From positions 346,753 to 410,752 of the forward strand of contig CANIVT010000001.1 of NCBI GenBank assembly GCA_947471565.1: a stretch of 64,000 nt of DNA. The letters run 5' to 3'. Under the pieces are notes generated by a model, which did not search any database, was not told where the DNA came from, and was given only the letters and a program-made list of their open reading frames with translations. This document shows, in pieces, positions 9,691 to 18,264 of this stretch; position 1 is the first letter of the stretch; each line of letters begins with the position of its first letter. Source of the DNA: Spartobacteria bacterium. Its GTDB lineage: Bacteria; Verrucomicrobiota; Verrucomicrobiia; Chthoniobacterales; UBA6821. Both the position numbers and the translations under genes were made by a program.

Positions 9691-10119
9691 TCAGTTTGCA
9701 GGAAGGGCCGCAGAAGCAGGGGCCGCCACCGTGGAGTCACCGGACTTCGCTGGTACAACAGGGGTAACCACCGGTGCAGCGGAGGCGATCTTCTTCACGG
9801 GACGCTCTCCATGAACGGGAGGCACCCACAGACTTTGAGCGATCAGATCCTTATTGATCGGGGCGATCAGACTGTATCCAGCCTTGCCATTGGGGAGCAT
9901 CGGAGTCCCCCAACGATCCCTGCAGACAACCCGGGTCGAGGGAATCTTTTCACCCGCCAAGGTGTGGTTATTGATCACCTGAGGAGGTGGAAGTTCAAGG
10001 GTTCCCAGAAAGGAGGAACCACCGGCGATGAGAAGCTTGGGAAGAAGGCTCAGGAAAACCATGGTAGGGGGTGTTTTTTTAACATGGTCGGAAAACGCTC
10101 CGAGGACAAGTCCGGCCAT
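9691..10119 (-). CDS. Hypothetical exported or membrane-anchored protein
   Basis: Unrecognised 142-residue protein. A good Shine-Dalgarno sequence (GAGGAGG, 4 bases before the ATG at 10119) supports this start; a second ATG at 10062 would start directly at the hydrophobic segment MVFLSLLPKLLIAGG. The middle part (ELPPPQVINNHTLAGEKIPSTRVVCRDRWGTPML) is well conserved in character, and the tail is low-complexity Ala/Pro/Val. It ends 57 bp from the convergent pilB-type gene. Function unknown. Confidence 0.5.
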   Translation of the reverse strand: MAGLVLGAFSDHVKKTPPTMVFLSLLPKLLIAGGSSFLGTLELPPPQVINNHTLAGEKIPSTRVVCRDRWGTPMLPNGKAGYSLIAPINKDLIAQSLWVPPVHGERPVKKIASAAPVVTPVVPAKSGDSTVAAPASAALPAN

Positions 10120-10153
10120 TGAGCCTCCTCACTCCGGTGAAGGATCGGACACA

Positions 10154-10744
10154 TCACTTGCCCGGATAATTCCAGAACCAAGAGAACCCGTGACCGATCG
10201 AGGAGATCAATCTTGAGGGAAGAGGTCTTTCATCTTTTGGGGTTGGACTAGGCGATGGTTTGGGAGCAGGAGTAGGGCACATCTTGACGGCCTCTTGGGC
10301 GAGACCGAGAGGGATATCGGTAGTCAGGGCAAGTTCCCTGGCATCGGGAAGGGGTGGCTTTGCATCATTGGAGACATGAAGAATGACAGGTTTGGTGAAG
10401 AGGTCTCCCGTCCCAGTCCAGACACGAATGGGAGGAATTTCGTAATCACCCACGGCGGTTGTGATGAGCCTGAACCGCAACAACCAAACATCCTCACCTA
10501 CCACGGTAAGATGCTGCGGTTTCCAGAACCTCTTCAACTCCAGCCCCACGGGACATTCGGGCAGAGCGGAAACAGGAGGCCGGGCATTCCTGACGGTGAT
10601 CAGCAACTCGAGGCGCTGACCGGGTTTTGAAACCCTGTGGGAAATCGTGGCAGCAGCTTCAGACCCCCTAGCCGGGGATGCATCCAAAGTCCCCGACAAA
10701 CATCCAATCACGGCACAGAGCAGCAGCAATTTCTTGAAATCCAT
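10154..10744 (-). CDS. Secreted beta-sandwich protein, BatD-like N-terminus
   Basis: A 196-residue protein with a signal peptide (MDFKKLLLLCAVIGCLSGTLDAS). Residues about 30-130 (ATISHRVSKPGQRLELLITVRNARPPVSALPECPVGLELKRF ... VWLLRFRLITTAVGDYEIPPIRVW) have the strand pattern of the BatD/oxygen-tolerance N-terminal domain: a statement about disturbing terms, then a protein-wide strand ending in a G-Y-x-I-P-P motif. A Pro-rich linker and a Trp/aromatic C-terminus (HGFSWFWNYPGK) follow. The Bat-like assignment is an inference from this pattern; no Bat partner genes are nearby. Confidence 0.5.
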   Translation of the reverse strand: MDFKKLLLLCAVIGCLSGTLDASPARGSEAAATISHRVSKPGQRLELLITVRNARPPVSALPECPVGLELKRFWKPQHLTVVGEDVWLLRFRLITTAVGDYEIPPIRVWTGTGDLFTKPVILHVSNDAKPPLPDARELALTTDIPLGLAQEAVKMCPTPAPKPSPSPTPKDERPLPSRLISSIGHGFSWFWNYPGK

Positions 10745-10811
10745 GATCAGTAAAATTCAGTAAGTCTCAACGCATCGCAAGGATAGCGAGATCACGATTT
10801 CGACACCGACA

Positions 10812-11177
10812 TCACCAAGATCCGAAGAGATCCCCCTGAATCACGTCTCCCGGTTTGGGCTCAGGAGCAGGCTTGGGCTTGCGAACCTTCTTCTTGGGTG
10901 GCTCAAAGGTTTGCTTCCATTGTTTCTGGACATCTTTGATGACCACATTCGCTCTTTTGTAGCGCTCCTTCTTGCGATTCATCGCGATCGAAGGGGTCAA
11001 GCGGAGCACCTTGCGTGCACGTTCGACCCGAGCCTCGGTGAGAGCGCCGCGCAAACGCCAATGCCCACCCTTGGTGGTGTAGACACCGATGATCTTGCCG
11101 GCCTCTGCATAGCGTCGGAGTTGCCTGTCCGAGATCCCCAAACGGGAAGCCAGCTCTTTGAAAGTGGACATCGCCAT
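10812..11177 (-). CDS. MerR/excisionase-like winged-helix DNA-binding protein
   Basis: A 121-residue protein. The N-terminal 50 residues (FKELASRLGISDRQLRRYAEAGKIIGVYTTKGGHWRL) match the MerR/Xis winged-helix pattern: helix-turn-helix, then a wing with GGHWR. A basic helix follows (MNRKKERYKRANVVIKDVQKQWK), then a Lys/Pro-rich linker and a conserved-looking tail DVIQGDLFGSW. The upstream region (11189-11222) is AT-rich with two AAAAAGTGA copies that could be binding sites. It may be a lineage-specific nucleoid or transcription factor; the target is unknown. Confidence 0.6.
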   Translation of the reverse strand: MAMSTFKELASRLGISDRQLRRYAEAGKIIGVYTTKGGHWRLRGALTEARVERARKVLRLTPSIAMNRKKERYKRANVVIKDVQKQWKQTFEPPKKKVRKPKPAPEPKPGDVIQGDLFGSW

Positions 11178-11262
11178 AGATGCTCTTAAAAAAAGTGATT
11201 TCTTTTCTCAAATCAAGAAAAAGTGACATCAAACCGGTCATCAGGTGTCCGGATTAGATAAT

Positions 11263-11688
11263 TTACTTCATCCCTGAGCGAACTTTTTGCAGCAACTCAC
11301 GATTTGAGGTCAATTCCCGGCAGAGAGACTCGATCGCCCCCAAGGAAGAGGAACTCAAGTGATGTTCCATACCCTCCACATCACGCTCCACCTCGGACTC
11401 GGAAATGCCAAGCAATCTCAGGAACTCAGTCAGGATCCGGTGTCGATCGATCACAGCTCTGGCAATGGCTCGCCCCTCATCCGTCAGGATCAGGCCACGG
11501 TAACGCTCATGCTTGACGAATCCCTCGGCATCAAGGCGCTTGACCATGTTGGTCACGCTCGCCTGAGAGATCCCGAGACTCAGCGCAATGTCGACCACAC
11601 GGGCATAACCCTTGGAATCAATCAGTTCCTGGATCCGTTCGAGATAGTCCTCCACGGCCGAAGATGACCTTTTTCCTGATTTGATCAT
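11263..11688 (-). CDS. mntR: Manganese-dependent regulator MntR (DtxR family)
   Basis: Mn2+-responsive repressor of 141 residues, here divergent from mntH. The winged helix is at about residues 29-70. All six metal ligands of the Bacillus MntR are present at a constant offset of six: Asp14, Glu17, His83, Glu105, Glu108 and His109. There is no C-terminal SH3-like domain, which fits MntR rather than DtxR/IdeR. Its own start is 88 bp from that of mntH, with an inverted repeat between them (11755-11774). Autoregulation is possible because a minus-strand promoter-like pair also overlaps that operator. Confidence 0.93.
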   Translation of the reverse strand: MIKSGKRSSSAVEDYLERIQELIDSKGYARVVDIALSLGISQASVTNMVKRLDAEGFVKHERYRGLILTDEGRAIARAVIDRHRILTEFLRLLGISESEVERDVEGMEHHLSSSSLGAIESLCRELTSNRELLQKVRSGMK

Positions 11689-11724
11689 AACGAGAGATCT
11701 TGGGGGGCTTTTTCCAGAAAGGAA

Positions 11725-11753
11725 TTGATTCAGAATCTATAGTCTCGTATAAA
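11725..11753 (+). promoter_or_regulatory. Promoter of mntH
   Basis: A -35 TTGATT (11725-11730) and a -10 TATAAA (11748-11753) are separated by exactly 17 bp. Transcription should start near 11760, inside the palindrome that follows, giving a leader of only about 17 nt. Derived by eye from consensus match. Confidence 0.7.
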
Positions 11754-11754
11754 G

Positions 11755-11774
11755 AAATTAGCCAAGGCTAATTT
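11755..11774. promoter_or_regulatory. MntR operator
   Basis: A perfect inverted repeat, AAATTAGCC-AA-GGCTAATTT, covers the predicted start of transcription and ends 2 bp before the mntH ATG. The layout (9-bp arms, AA centre, AGC/GCT half-sites) resembles the known enterobacterial MntR box. Repression by Mn-MntR binding is inferred from the site, the neighbour and the intact metal ligands of MntR. Confidence 0.8.
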
Positions 11775-11776
11775 TT

Positions 11777-13087
11777 ATGGAGACACCTCATCATCCCAGC
11801 CTGCCGGAAGTTCATCGCTCCATCGATCTTCCTGCCCACCCTTCGTTTTGGCGCAAACTGATAGCCTTTGCCGGCCCCGGTTACCTTGTGGCGGTCGGTT
11901 ACATGGATCCGGGTAACTGGGCGACCGATCTGGCGGGCGGATCACGTTTTAACTACGCGCTCCTCTCCGTGATCCTGCTTTCAAGCCTCATGGCTATGTT
12001 CCTGCAGCGACTTTCGCTCAAACTCGGGATCGTCACCGGCCATGATCTCGCCCAGAGTTGCAGGCTTCACTATGGCAAGGCGGCGGCCATTCCTCTCTGG
12101 ATCGCTGCGGAGATCGCCATTGCCGCATGCGATCTTGCGGAGGTGATCGGATCGGCGGTCGCGCTCAACCTCCTCTTTCATCTTCCCCTCCTCGCGGGTG
12201 TCCTGATCACCACGCTCGACGTGCTGTTCCTGCTGATGCTCCAGCAACGGGGCTTCCGCTATATCGAGGCGCTGGTGATTGTCTTGATCGGGACCATTGC
12301 AGTCTGTTTCGGCATGGAGATCTTCTTTTCCAAACCCGAACTTGCCGGAGTGCTTGCCGGATTCATCCCATCACCCTCGGTAGTGACCGATCCGGCCAAA
12401 CTCTTCATCGCCATCGGCATTCTTGGCGCCACCGTGATGCCCCACAACCTCTACCTGCACTCCTCCATCGTGCAGACAAGACGCTATCCGCTCGACATCC
12501 TTGGAAAAAAGGAAGCCGTCCGCTTCGCAACCATCGACTCCAACATCGCTCTGACCATCGCGATGGCCATCAATGCCGCCATCTTGATTCTCTCGGCCGC
12601 AACCTTTCACCGCGCAGGACGCACTGATGTGGCCGAAATCCAGGAGGCGTACCATCTTCTCACACCGATGATCGGAGTCGGCGGAGCCAGCACGCTCTTT
12701 GCCGTGGCGCTTCTGGCAGCGGGTCAGAACAGTACTTTTACCGGCACTCTTGCCGGGCAGATTGTCATGGAGGGATTCGTCCACATCAGGATCCCGGCAT
12801 GGGCACGTCGGCTGCTGACCAGGCTCATCGCCATCATCCCGGCCGTCATCGTGATCTCCATTGCCGGCGAAGGTGCGACGACGCACCTCCTGCTGCTCAG
12901 CCAAGTCATCCTGAGCATGCAATTGAGCTTTGCGGTGATCCCGTTGTTACACTTTACCGGAAATCGCCGGATCATGGGGGAATTTGTCGATCCGGCGTGG
13001 GTCCGTCTTTCAGGTTGGATGATGGCGGCGGTGATCGCCGGACTCAATCTCTGGCTCCTCATCCTGCAATTCCGGACGGGATTCTAA
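11777..13087 (+). CDS. mntH: Nramp-family divalent metal (Mn2+) transporter MntH
   Basis: Proton-coupled Mn2+/Fe2+ importer of 436 residues with about 11 membrane helices. The metal site is complete: Asp44-Pro-Gly-Asn47 in helix 1 ([10 protein letters not shown]) and Met221-Pro-His in helix 6 ([14 protein letters not shown]). There is no ribosome binding site because the operator directly abuts the ATG, so translation probably runs from a very short leader. Control by the divergent mntR is strongly suggested. Confidence 0.95.
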   Translation: METPHHPSLPEVHRSIDLPAHPSFWRKLIAFAGPGYLVAVGYMDPGNWATDLAGGSRFNYALLSVILLSSLMAMFLQRLSLKLGIVTGHDLAQSCRLHYGKAAAIPLWIAAEIAIAACDLAEVIGSAVALNLLFHLPLLAGVLITTLDVLFLLMLQQRGFRYIEALVIVLIGTIAVCFGMEIFFSKPELAGVLAGFIPSPSVVTDPAKLFIAIGILGATVMPHNLYLHSSIVQTRRYPLDILGKKEAVRFATIDSNIALTIAMAINAAILILSAATFHRAGRTDVAEIQEAYHLLTPMIGVGGASTLFAVALLAAGQNSTFTGTLAGQIVMEGFVHIRIPAWARRLLTRLIAIIPAVIVISIAGEGATTHLLLLSQVILSMQLSFAVIPLLHFTGNRRIMGEFVDPAWVRLSGWMMAAVIAGLNLWLLILQFRTGF

Positions 13088-13089
13088 AC

Positions 13090-13938
13090 ATGGGCGTAAA
13101 CGGCCACGAACTGCTTGCCAGCGGGTCTGGACAGCGCCTGGAGCACTGGTGCGGACGGGTGGTCCTGCGCCCGGAAACGGCTGCGGTCTGGCCATGGGCT
13201 CAAGGCAAAGACCTCCCGGAGTGGGACGGCCTCTACCATGGAAACGCAGCGTCCGGAGGATCTTGGGAATGGAGGAACCCTCTCCCCGATGCCAGTGCCG
13301 TGCACTACGGGAACCTTTCCTTTCTCGTCAAACCGACCGCCTCCAAGCACCTGGGACTCTTTCCTGAACAACAGGCGAATTGGGATTGGGTGACCGAGAC
13401 GCTCTCGTTTGCATCCGGGAAGCAAGCTCCGGAAATCCTGAATCTCTTCGGCTACACCGGCGGGGCCACCTTGGCAGCCGCCGCAGCAGGCGCAGCCGTC
13501 ACTCATGTCGATGCCTCCAAGGCGATGGTCTCCTGGTGCTCGGATAATGCCCGCCTCTCGTGCCTGGCAAACGCCCCGATCCGATACATTGTCGAGGATT
13601 CCATGACCTTCCTTCAGCGGGATATCCGGCGGGGCAACCGCTACGACGCAGTCATCATGGATCCACCACCCTACGGACGAGGCAAGCGAGGCGAACTCTG
13701 GAAGCTCTCGGAGCACCTTCCCTCGCTTCTCGAGGCGACCATTTCCGTACTCTCAGAGACCCCTCTCTTCATTCTCCTCAATACCTACACCGACGATCTT
13801 GATGCGGAGGCTGGCGAGTTGCTGGAGACCATGACCCGCAGCCTTCCCGGATCCGTCAAAACCGTCCCTCTCGGCCTGACTGGAAGCATTGATGCCAGAT
13901 TCCTCCCCTTGGGAAAGGCACACCGCTGGACTCCCTGA
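13090..13938 (+). CDS. RlmI/RlmK-like SAM-dependent RNA methyltransferase
   Basis: A 282-residue class I methyltransferase. The start at 13090 (MGVNGHELLASG) follows mntH by 2 bp; a longer frame within mntH has no similarity. Seen motifs are the SAM-binding NLFGYTGGATLAAAAAGA, the acidic end of strand 2 (VTHVDASKAMVSWCSDNA), and DPPPYGRG, the counterpart of the DPP motif in 23S rRNA cytosine-5 methyltransferases RlmI/RlmK. The PUA domain of RlmI is absent, and the N-terminal part (about 100 residues) is beta-rich. rRNA as substrate is likely but not proven. Confidence 0.78.
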   Translation: MGVNGHELLASGSGQRLEHWCGRVVLRPETAAVWPWAQGKDLPEWDGLYHGNAASGGSWEWRNPLPDASAVHYGNLSFLVKPTASKHLGLFPEQQANWDWVTETLSFASGKQAPEILNLFGYTGGATLAAAAAGAAVTHVDASKAMVSWCSDNARLSCLANAPIRYIVEDSMTFLQRDIRRGNRYDAVIMDPPPYGRGKRGELWKLSEHLPSLLEATISVLSETPLFILLNTYTDDLDAEAGELLETMTRSLPGSVKTVPLGLTGSIDARFLPLGKAHRWTP

Positions 13939-14024
13939 TGCCGGGAAGAATCGAAGCCCTTCTTGCCAACAGGTCGGCATCTGCGATCCTTGGATTGAGA
14001 ACTCCACCCCATTACCCATATCCC

Positions 14025-14456
14025 ATGACCGATTCCAAACACCCCGCCGCCGAAAAACTCGAAAGCAGCCAGGCCCATGCCAAGAAAGCATTGGAGACAG
14101 CCACCAGCGCCGCGCGTGACGTGGCCGAAACCGCCAAGCAAAGCGCCCGCGAGGCCTACGGAGCAGGACGCGAGGAACTCCGTGCCGCCGCCACCGACTT
14201 GAAGGACGCCGCCCGCTCCACGTACGCCGACCTCTCGAAATCCGCCAAGGCCAAGTACGGCGAGATCTCGGGGCAGGCCCGCGAGCAATACGGTGACCTT
14301 GCCGATCGAGCCGGGGAAGCCGTTGCCGAATACCGCGACCAGATCGAGGATCTCGCCGATCAGGCCGAGGATTACGTTCGGGACAATCCTTTCCGCGCCG
14401 TCGGCATCACCTTTGCCGCTGGACTCGTCCTCGGACTGCTGCTTCGCCGCCGCTAA
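14025..14456 (+). CDS. ElaB/YqjD (DUF883)-like membrane-anchored protein
   Basis: A 143-residue protein made of a long charged, Ala-rich helical region (about residues 10-115) with repeated A-x-x-x-Y/A heptads such as KYGEISGQAREQYGDLADRAGEA, followed by the typical C-terminal anchor DNPFRAVGITFAAGLVLGLLLRRR. This pattern matches ElaB/YqjD proteins, tail-anchored membrane proteins that bind stalled ribosomes in Escherichia coli. The start at 14025 is preferred over the upstream in-frame ATG at 13938, which overlaps the preceding stop. It is the first of a three-gene membrane cluster. Confidence 0.8.
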   Translation: MTDSKHPAAEKLESSQAHAKKALETATSAARDVAETAKQSAREAYGAGREELRAAATDLKDAARSTYADLSKSAKAKYGEISGQAREQYGDLADRAGEAVAEYRDQIEDLADQAEDYVRDNPFRAVGITFAAGLVLGLLLRRR

Positions 14457-14476
14457 TCTCTGGCCACCTTTCAATC

Positions 14477-14887
14477 ATGAGCTCGCAGGAACTTCCCGGA
14501 GGCATTCCCTCTCGGATCACCGGCCTCGCCGCCGGCCTCCTGCGTCATGGATTGACGCTCGGGGCTCTGGCAGCGGCCGAGGGGCGTCTTCTTCTACGTC
14601 AGAGCATCGTCACCCTGCTTCTGGCCGTTGCCATGACCGTCGCAGGCATCATTGCTTATGTGGCCTTGATCGGAGCCGTCGTCGCCCTGCTTGCCATCAA
14701 ACTCTCCTGGGGATGGCCCGTCTCACTAGCTGCCGCCGGAATGATCCATCTGGCCATGCTGGGGATTCTTTTCTCCATCCTTCGGACGAAATCACTACCC
14801 CGTCCCTTCGAGGGAACTTCGGCGGAACTTCAGAGGGATCTGGAAAGCCTCAGCCGCTTTAGTAACGGCAACCGCTCCCGGCCATGA
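14477..14887 (+). CDS. YqjE/holin superfamily-like membrane protein
   Basis: A 136-residue protein with two strong membrane segments (about residues 43-75 and 81-104) separated by a short Trp-containing turn (KLSWGWPVSL). Size, topology and position after a YqjD-like gene match the YqjE (phage holin III-like) family. The stop overlaps the start of the next gene by 4 bp, so translation is probably coupled. Function is unknown; the family is associated with envelope stress in proteobacteria. Confidence 0.7.
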   Translation: MSSQELPGGIPSRITGLAAGLLRHGLTLGALAAAEGRLLLRQSIVTLLLAVAMTVAGIIAYVALIGAVVALLAIKLSWGWPVSLAAAGMIHLAMLGILFSILRTKSLPRPFEGTSAELQRDLESLSRFSNGNRSRP

Positions 14888-15285
14888 CCACCCCGTCCGA
14901 CCTGATCCGTCTCCAGCAGGCCGTCCGAGAAAGCCGCTCCGACCTCTCACGCGAATATTCGGGATTGGTCCACGAACTCGATTTCCGTCGTCGTTTCACC
15001 GAATCGGTGAAACGCCACCCTCTGGGCTGGATCGGTGGTGCTGTTTCCGCAGGACTTCTGGCCACGCTGTTCGGAACAGGAAGCCGCAAAAAGACTCCCT
15101 CCCCAACCGCCGCCTCGGCACCCGTCGCCGCCTCTACGCTCGGTCGTGCCGGATGGATCGCAGGTGCATTGGAAACGGGACGGATCCTCTATCCCGTGGT
15201 GAAGCCGATTTTGATGCCTGTGATCTCGGAGCTTCTCGGCAACATCGCCCGCTCCGGCCTTGCCAAGAAAGGGCGACTCCCCTAG
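14884..15285 (+). CDS. YqjK-like or hypothetical membrane protein
   Basis: A 133-residue protein with a basic, helical N-terminus (LIRLQQAVRESRSDLSREYSG), a short hydrophobic segment (HPLGWIGGAVSAGLLATLFG), a Thr/Pro/Ala-rich linker and a second hydrophobic part near the C-terminus (ILYPVVKPILMPVISELLG). It overlaps the preceding gene by 4 bp. Position in the yqjD-yqjE-yqjK order suggests a YqjK equivalent, but residue similarity is weak. Confidence 0.55.
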   Translation: MTTPSDLIRLQQAVRESRSDLSREYSGLVHELDFRRRFTESVKRHPLGWIGGAVSAGLLATLFGTGSRKKTPSPTAASAPVAASTLGRAGWIAGALETGRILYPVVKPILMPVISELLGNIARSGLAKKGRLP

Positions 15286-15311
15286 GGATTTCGGCCCCAA
15301 CTGCATTTCCG

Positions 15312-16391
15312 ATGAGCGAGCATCCCCTCCCCGCACACGTCGACGACTACCTGAATCTCGGCAAGCAGGCGGAAGCTTCCGATATCCATCTGAGCGTCTC
15401 GAGTCCCCCGACCTGCCGGCGCTACGGAACTCTCCTGCCGATGTGGGAGAGCGCCCCCCTGCTTACCGCAGAGGATACGGAAAAACTTGTTCGAGGATTC
15501 CTCGACGAGGCGCAACTGGCCCGCCTTGAGAGCCAAGGGGACGTCGACTTCGCCTACACCAATGCGACGGGCCGCTACCGCACGAGTGTGGTGCGCCAGC
15601 GCCTCGGCTATGACCTCGCCTTCCGCATCATCTCGAGCAACCTCCGCACCCTTGACGACCTTGGGATGCCTCCCCAGCTCAAACTCCTGACCCAGTACCA
15701 CAACGGCCTTGTGCTCGTCACCGGACCCATGGGTAGCGGGAAGACCACGACGCTCGCCGCACTGGTGCAGGAGATCAACCTCCACCGCAGCGACCACATC
15801 ATCACGCTGGAGGAACCTATCGAGTACATCATCCCGTCCGCGGGATGCCAGGTCACCCAGCGCGAGGTCCACACCCACACCAAATCGTTTGCGGCCGCCC
15901 TGCGCGGTGCCCTCCGTGAGGATCCCGACATCATCATGGTCGGCGAGATGCGTGACCTCGAGACCATCCAACTCGCCATCTCGGCTTCCGAAACGGGTCA
16001 CCTCGTGCTCGGCACCCTGCATACCAGCAACGCGCCCCGCACTCTCGACCGACTTCTCGATGTCTTCCCGAGCGACCAGCGCGACCAGATCCGCATCATG
16101 GTCAGCGAATCCCTCCGGGGCATCGTCAGCCAGCAACTCATCCCCCGCGCAGACGGTTCGGGCCGGGCCGTGGCCATGGAGATCATGCTCAACTCACCTG
16201 CCATTGCGAACGTCATCCGCGAGGCCAAGACCTTCATGCTTCCAGGCATCATCCAGACCGGGAAGAAAGCAGGCATGATCCTCATGGATGAATCCGTGGC
16301 CGAACTCTACCGCCAGGGCATCATCACGGCCGAGGAGGCCCTGTATCGTGCCGAAAACAAGGCCGAGATGAGAAACGTCTGCGGAATCTGA
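15312..16391 (+). CDS. pilT: PilT-type retraction ATPase (first of a pair)
   Basis: A 359-residue hexameric ATPase of type IV pilus retraction. The PAS-like N-terminal domain contains ASDIHLSVSSPPTCRRYG; Walker A is GPMGSGKT at 138-145; EEPIEYIIPSAGCQVTQREV and the Walker B region DIIMVGEMRDLET follow; the His box is GHLVLGTLHTSNA. The C-terminal part lacks the tetracysteine site of PilB, as expected for PilT/PilU. The start at 15312 is chosen since upstream in-frame codons overlap the previous gene. A second PilT follows after 13 bp. Confidence 0.92.
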   Translation: MSEHPLPAHVDDYLNLGKQAEASDIHLSVSSPPTCRRYGTLLPMWESAPLLTAEDTEKLVRGFLDEAQLARLESQGDVDFAYTNATGRYRTSVVRQRLGYDLAFRIISSNLRTLDDLGMPPQLKLLTQYHNGLVLVTGPMGSGKTTTLAALVQEINLHRSDHIITLEEPIEYIIPSAGCQVTQREVHTHTKSFAAALRGALREDPDIIMVGEMRDLETIQLAISASETGHLVLGTLHTSNAPRTLDRLLDVFPSDQRDQIRIMVSESLRGIVSQQLIPRADGSGRAVAMEIMLNSPAIANVIREAKTFMLPGIIQTGKKAGMILMDESVAELYRQGIITAEEALYRAENKAEMRNVCGI

Positions 16392-16404
16392 CCCCACACA
16401 ATCC

Positions 16405-17502
16405 ATGGCCTACATCGACGCATTCTTTCAGGCTCTCGTGGAATACGGTGCCTCCGACCTCCACCTCTCCGAGGGACAGCCTCCCAAAATCCGGCGCCAT
16501 GGCGAGATCGTCCCGATCAGGGAGGAACCGCTGACCAGGGATGAGATGAGCTACATGCTCAGCGAAATCTGCACACCCCAGAAATGGCAGAAATACGAGG
16601 AGTGCGGCGACCTCGACTTCGCCTACCAGATGGACAAGAACAGCCGTTTTCGCTGCAACTACCTCAAGCAGGCCCACGGCTACGGCGCGGTCTTCCGCAT
16701 CATCCCGACCAAGATCCTCACGCTCGAGCAACTCAATGTCCCCGAGGTCATCAAGGAATTTGGAGACATGCGCGGCGGTATCGTTCTGGTGACCGGGCCC
16801 ACCGGCTCGGGCAAGAGCACGACGCTGGCGGCGCTCATCGATTACATCAACACGAACTACGGCCGCCACATCGTCACGATCGAGGAACCGATCGAGTTCG
16901 TGCACCGCAACAAAAAGAGCATCATCACCCAGCGCGAAGTGCCTGAACATGCCCCCAACTTCGCGGCCGGCCTCAAGGCAGCCCTCCGCGAGGACGCCGA
17001 CATCGTGCTTGTCGGCGAAATGCGTGATCTCGAAACCATCTCCCTTGCCCTGACGGCGGCGGAGACCGGACTTCTCGTCTTTGGAACCCTTCATACCAAC
17101 AACGCCCGCAAGACCGTCGACCGCATGATCGATGCCTTTCCGGCCGACCAGCAGGCACAGGTCCGCACCATGCTGGCCTCCTCCCTACGCGGCGTCGTGG
17201 CACAACTCCTCTTCAAAAAAGCCGACGGCAAGGGCCGCGTGGCCATCAACGAGATCTTGAAGGTCAACAACGCCGTTTCCGCGATCATCCGCGAGGGGGC
17301 GACCCAGAAACTTCAGGACGTCATCGTCGCCGGTAAATCCGAGGGCATGCAGTTCATGGACGATGCCATCTGGGAGAAGATGCTCGACGGCACCATCTCG
17401 CCGCACGAGGCCTACATGAAGGCGATCGACAAGAACCGCTTCAAGGGAGCCCTTCCCCCTGAAGAGGCCGACCTCGCCAACGCCTCGGGAGGAGCCGCTT
17501 GA
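16405..17502 (+). CDS. PilT/PilU-type ATPase (second of a pair)
   Basis: A 365-residue paralogue of the preceding gene. It shows YGASDLHLSEGQPPKIRRHG, Walker A GPTGSGKS at 131-138, VTIEEPIEFVHRNKKSIITQREV, Walker B DIVLVGEMRDLET, and the AETGLLVFGTLHTNNA box. Two linked retraction ATPases are typical of PilT/PilU pairs; which is which cannot be told here. The gene is followed directly by coaX with a 4-bp overlap, a coupling unrelated to pilus function. Confidence 0.9.
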   Translation: MAYIDAFFQALVEYGASDLHLSEGQPPKIRRHGEIVPIREEPLTRDEMSYMLSEICTPQKWQKYEECGDLDFAYQMDKNSRFRCNYLKQAHGYGAVFRIIPTKILTLEQLNVPEVIKEFGDMRGGIVLVTGPTGSGKSTTLAALIDYINTNYGRHIVTIEEPIEFVHRNKKSIITQREVPEHAPNFAAGLKAALREDADIVLVGEMRDLETISLALTAAETGLLVFGTLHTNNARKTVDRMIDAFPADQQAQVRTMLASSLRGVVAQLLFKKADGKGRVAINEILKVNNAVSAIIREGATQKLQDVIVAGKSEGMQFMDDAIWEKMLDGTISPHEAYMKAIDKNRFKGALPPEEADLANASGGAA

Positions 17503-18260
17503 CCCGGACAAAAGTCTCCCGCCCCCGGAAGGTCCTGCTGATCGACGTCAGCAACTCCTTCACCAAGGTTGCTGTGGCATCGGGACGCAGGATCGGACCA
17601 GTTCGCAGGATCCCCACGTCAGGACTCCGGAAATCGGATTTCTCAGCCACCAAGGCCGACCTAGCGGTCATCGCCTCGGTGGTACCCCGGGTCAATACCC
17701 TCATCGCCTCAGCGCTCCCCTGCCCTGCCCTGTGGGTGGATCACCGGGTGCCGGGAGGTGTGGAGATTAACTACCCGAACCCTTCCTCGATCGGATCTGA
17801 TCGCCTGGCCAATGCGGCAGCCGCCGTCAATCTGGGCAAATTGCCCGCTATCGTCGTTGATTTTGGAACGGCGGTGACCTTTGACGTGATCGATGAGAAA
17901 GGCCGCTATCTCGGTGGCGTGATCGCTCCGGGACTGCCGACTGCGGCCGCAGCCTTGCACGAACGCACCGCCCTGCTGCCTCTGACGAAAATCACCGCCA
18001 TCCGAAACAGCGTCGGCAAAAGCACTGCCGAGGCGATCCGTATTGGCCTTCTGCTCGGGGCGGCCGGACTCATTAGGGAGACGGTTTTCGGGATCACCCG
18101 GGAGGCCTTCCCTGGAACGAAACCCCATGTGCTGGCCACGGGAGGGGACGCGGAACTCGTCGACAAAATAACACGCCGTAACGGCTCTCCCGTCATCGAT
18201 AAGGTCGACCCCCTGCTGACCCTGCGGGGATTGCTCGCCATTGCGGAAAAGAATCCCTGA
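17499..18260 (+). CDS. coaX: Type III pantothenate kinase
   Basis: First step of coenzyme A synthesis; the CoaX type is not feedback-inhibited by CoA. The 253 residues include the phosphate-binding LLIDVSNSFTKVAV near the N-terminus (normally DxGNT, here DVSNS), the catalytic region VPGGVEINYPNPSSIGSDRLANAAAAV with Gly-x-Asp-Arg, and VVDFGTAVTFDVIDEKGRYLGGVIAPGL. The likely start is a TTG at 17499 overlapping the pilT stop by 4 bp and preceded by a GGGAGGAG ribosome binding site. The Asn-Thr to Asn-Ser change in the first motif is conservative. Confidence 0.9.
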   Translation: MTRTKVSRPRKVLLIDVSNSFTKVAVASGRRIGPVRRIPTSGLRKSDFSATKADLAVIASVVPRVNTLIASALPCPALWVDHRVPGGVEINYPNPSSIGSDRLANAAAAVNLGKLPAIVVDFGTAVTFDVIDEKGRYLGGVIAPGLPTAAAALHERTALLPLTKITAIRNSVGKSTAEAIRIGLLLGAAGLIRETVFGITREAFPGTKPHVLATGGDAELVDKITRRNGSPVIDKVDPLLTLRGLLAIAEKNP

Positions 18261-18264
18261 GCGC

